Below, in pieces: positions 63,800-64,000 of a stretch of 64,000 nucleotides of DNA. Below the pieces are notes generated by a model that saw nothing but the letters and a program-made list of their open reading frames with translations, had not been told where the DNA came from and ran no database searches. The position numbers and the translations under genes were made by a program. The stretch is from Mycolicibacterium poriferae (GTDB lineage: Bacteria; Actinomycetota; Actinomycetes; Mycobacteriales; Mycobacteriaceae), in the NCBI RefSeq assembly GCF_010728325.1, contig NZ_AP022570.1, positions 5,456,001-5,520,000 of the forward strand. Direction: 5' to 3'. How positions within the stretch are numbered: position 1 is the first letter of the stretch; each line of letters begins with the position of its first letter.

Positions 63800-63815
63800 A
63801 TCTCCATGGAAGCAC

Positions 63816-64000
63816 TCAAACCACCGGAACATCGACGATCGGGCGCTGCACTGCGGCCCCGGGGCCGTCGAAATGCCACCACTCGCCCGAGTACACGGTA
63901 AACCCGCCGGCGGCCATCGCCTCACGTAGGCGCGTCCGGTTGGCCCGGGCGGCCGGGCTCACGCCGTCGCTGGCGTCGGCATGGCTGCGCGGCGTGAAGT
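63816..64000 (-). CDS. D-alanyl-D-alanine dipeptidase (VanX/M15D-like), C-terminal part
   Basis: 61 residues ending at TGA 63816-63818; the rest lies beyond the window. NRTRLREAMAAGGFTVYSGEWWHFDGPG contains the M15D zinc/catalytic ExWWHF motif. Such enzymes cleave D-Ala-D-Ala; in mycobacteria the role is probably peptidoglycan turnover. It is 16 bases upstream of the DKNYY lipoprotein gene and probably in one operon with it. Confidence 0.85.
   Translation of the reverse strand, partial: FTPRSHADASDGVSPAARANRTRLREAMAAGGFTVYSGEWWHFDGPGAAVQRPIVDVPVV

Overview
The window is high-GC actinobacterial DNA from a mycobacterium. The gene order follows, in reverse, the Mycobacterium tuberculosis segment I recall as Rv0813c to Rv0756c: nitrobindin, pabC, ygfZ, DUF3073, purM, purF, purL, pepC, DyP/encapsulin, purQ, purS, ptrB, purC, cyp126, purB, purD, Rv0771-Rv0768, the cyp123/cyp51 operon and phoPR. 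An intact oligopeptidase B gene, an RNase HII-(p)ppGpp synthetase fusion of the kind described in M. smegmatis, and several genes absent from the M. tuberculosis order point to a rapidly growing Mycolicibacterium rather than the tuberculosis complex. Rv equivalences are from memory of gene order and protein similarity; no search was run.

Layout. 1-3.9 kb: DUF732 tail, small membrane protein, nitrobindin, lipoprotein, then the head-to-head pabC/ygfZ pair and DUF3073. 4-38.6 kb: de novo purine genes purM, purF, purL, purQ, purS, purC, purB and purD, all on the minus strand, interleaved with peptidases, redox enzymes, a DyP peroxidase/encapsulin operon, cyp126, a DUF429-RelA/SpoT fusion, a 13E12-family HNH gene, an amino-acid permease and regulators. 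38.6-43.6 kb: a probable accessory block with a CYP125-like P450, a TetR regulator, a WXG-like protein with a toxin-like C-terminus, a lipoprotein and an unknown gene. 43.6-54.7 kb: two divergent catabolic operons (aldA side and tetR-cyp123-cyp51 side). 54.7-64 kb: an acyl-CoA ligase, a HIT protein, phoR/phoP, a heptad-like repeat protein, tRNA-Thr(TGU), a DUF4185 exoprotein, a DKNYY lipoprotein and the end of a VanX-like dipeptidase.

How the genes work together. PurF, PurD, PurL/PurQ/PurS, PurM, PurC and PurB supply most steps from PRPP to AICAR. DyP carries an encapsulin-targeting tail and is co-translated with its shell. CYP51, CYP123, the 3Fe-4S ferredoxin, two SDRs and an NDMA-type alcohol dehydrogenase form a coupled sterol/lipid oxidation operon facing an aldehyde dehydrogenase operon; a 12-bp palindrome sits at both divergent promoters. 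PhoP-type direct repeats lie between phoP and its divergent neighbour.

Outstanding patterns. (1) Many genes have a TANNNT -10 box six or seven bases before an ATG/GTG, which indicates leaderless transcripts; one pair shares overlapping -10 boxes. (2) At three places the 3' end of a gene, including its stop codon, is tandemly duplicated (purM, purF, tetR/cyp123). At tetR/cyp123 this makes a chain of three nine-codon ORFs linked by ATGA overlaps. No intergenic gap exceeds about 270 bases, and no insertion sequence or CRISPR array is visible.
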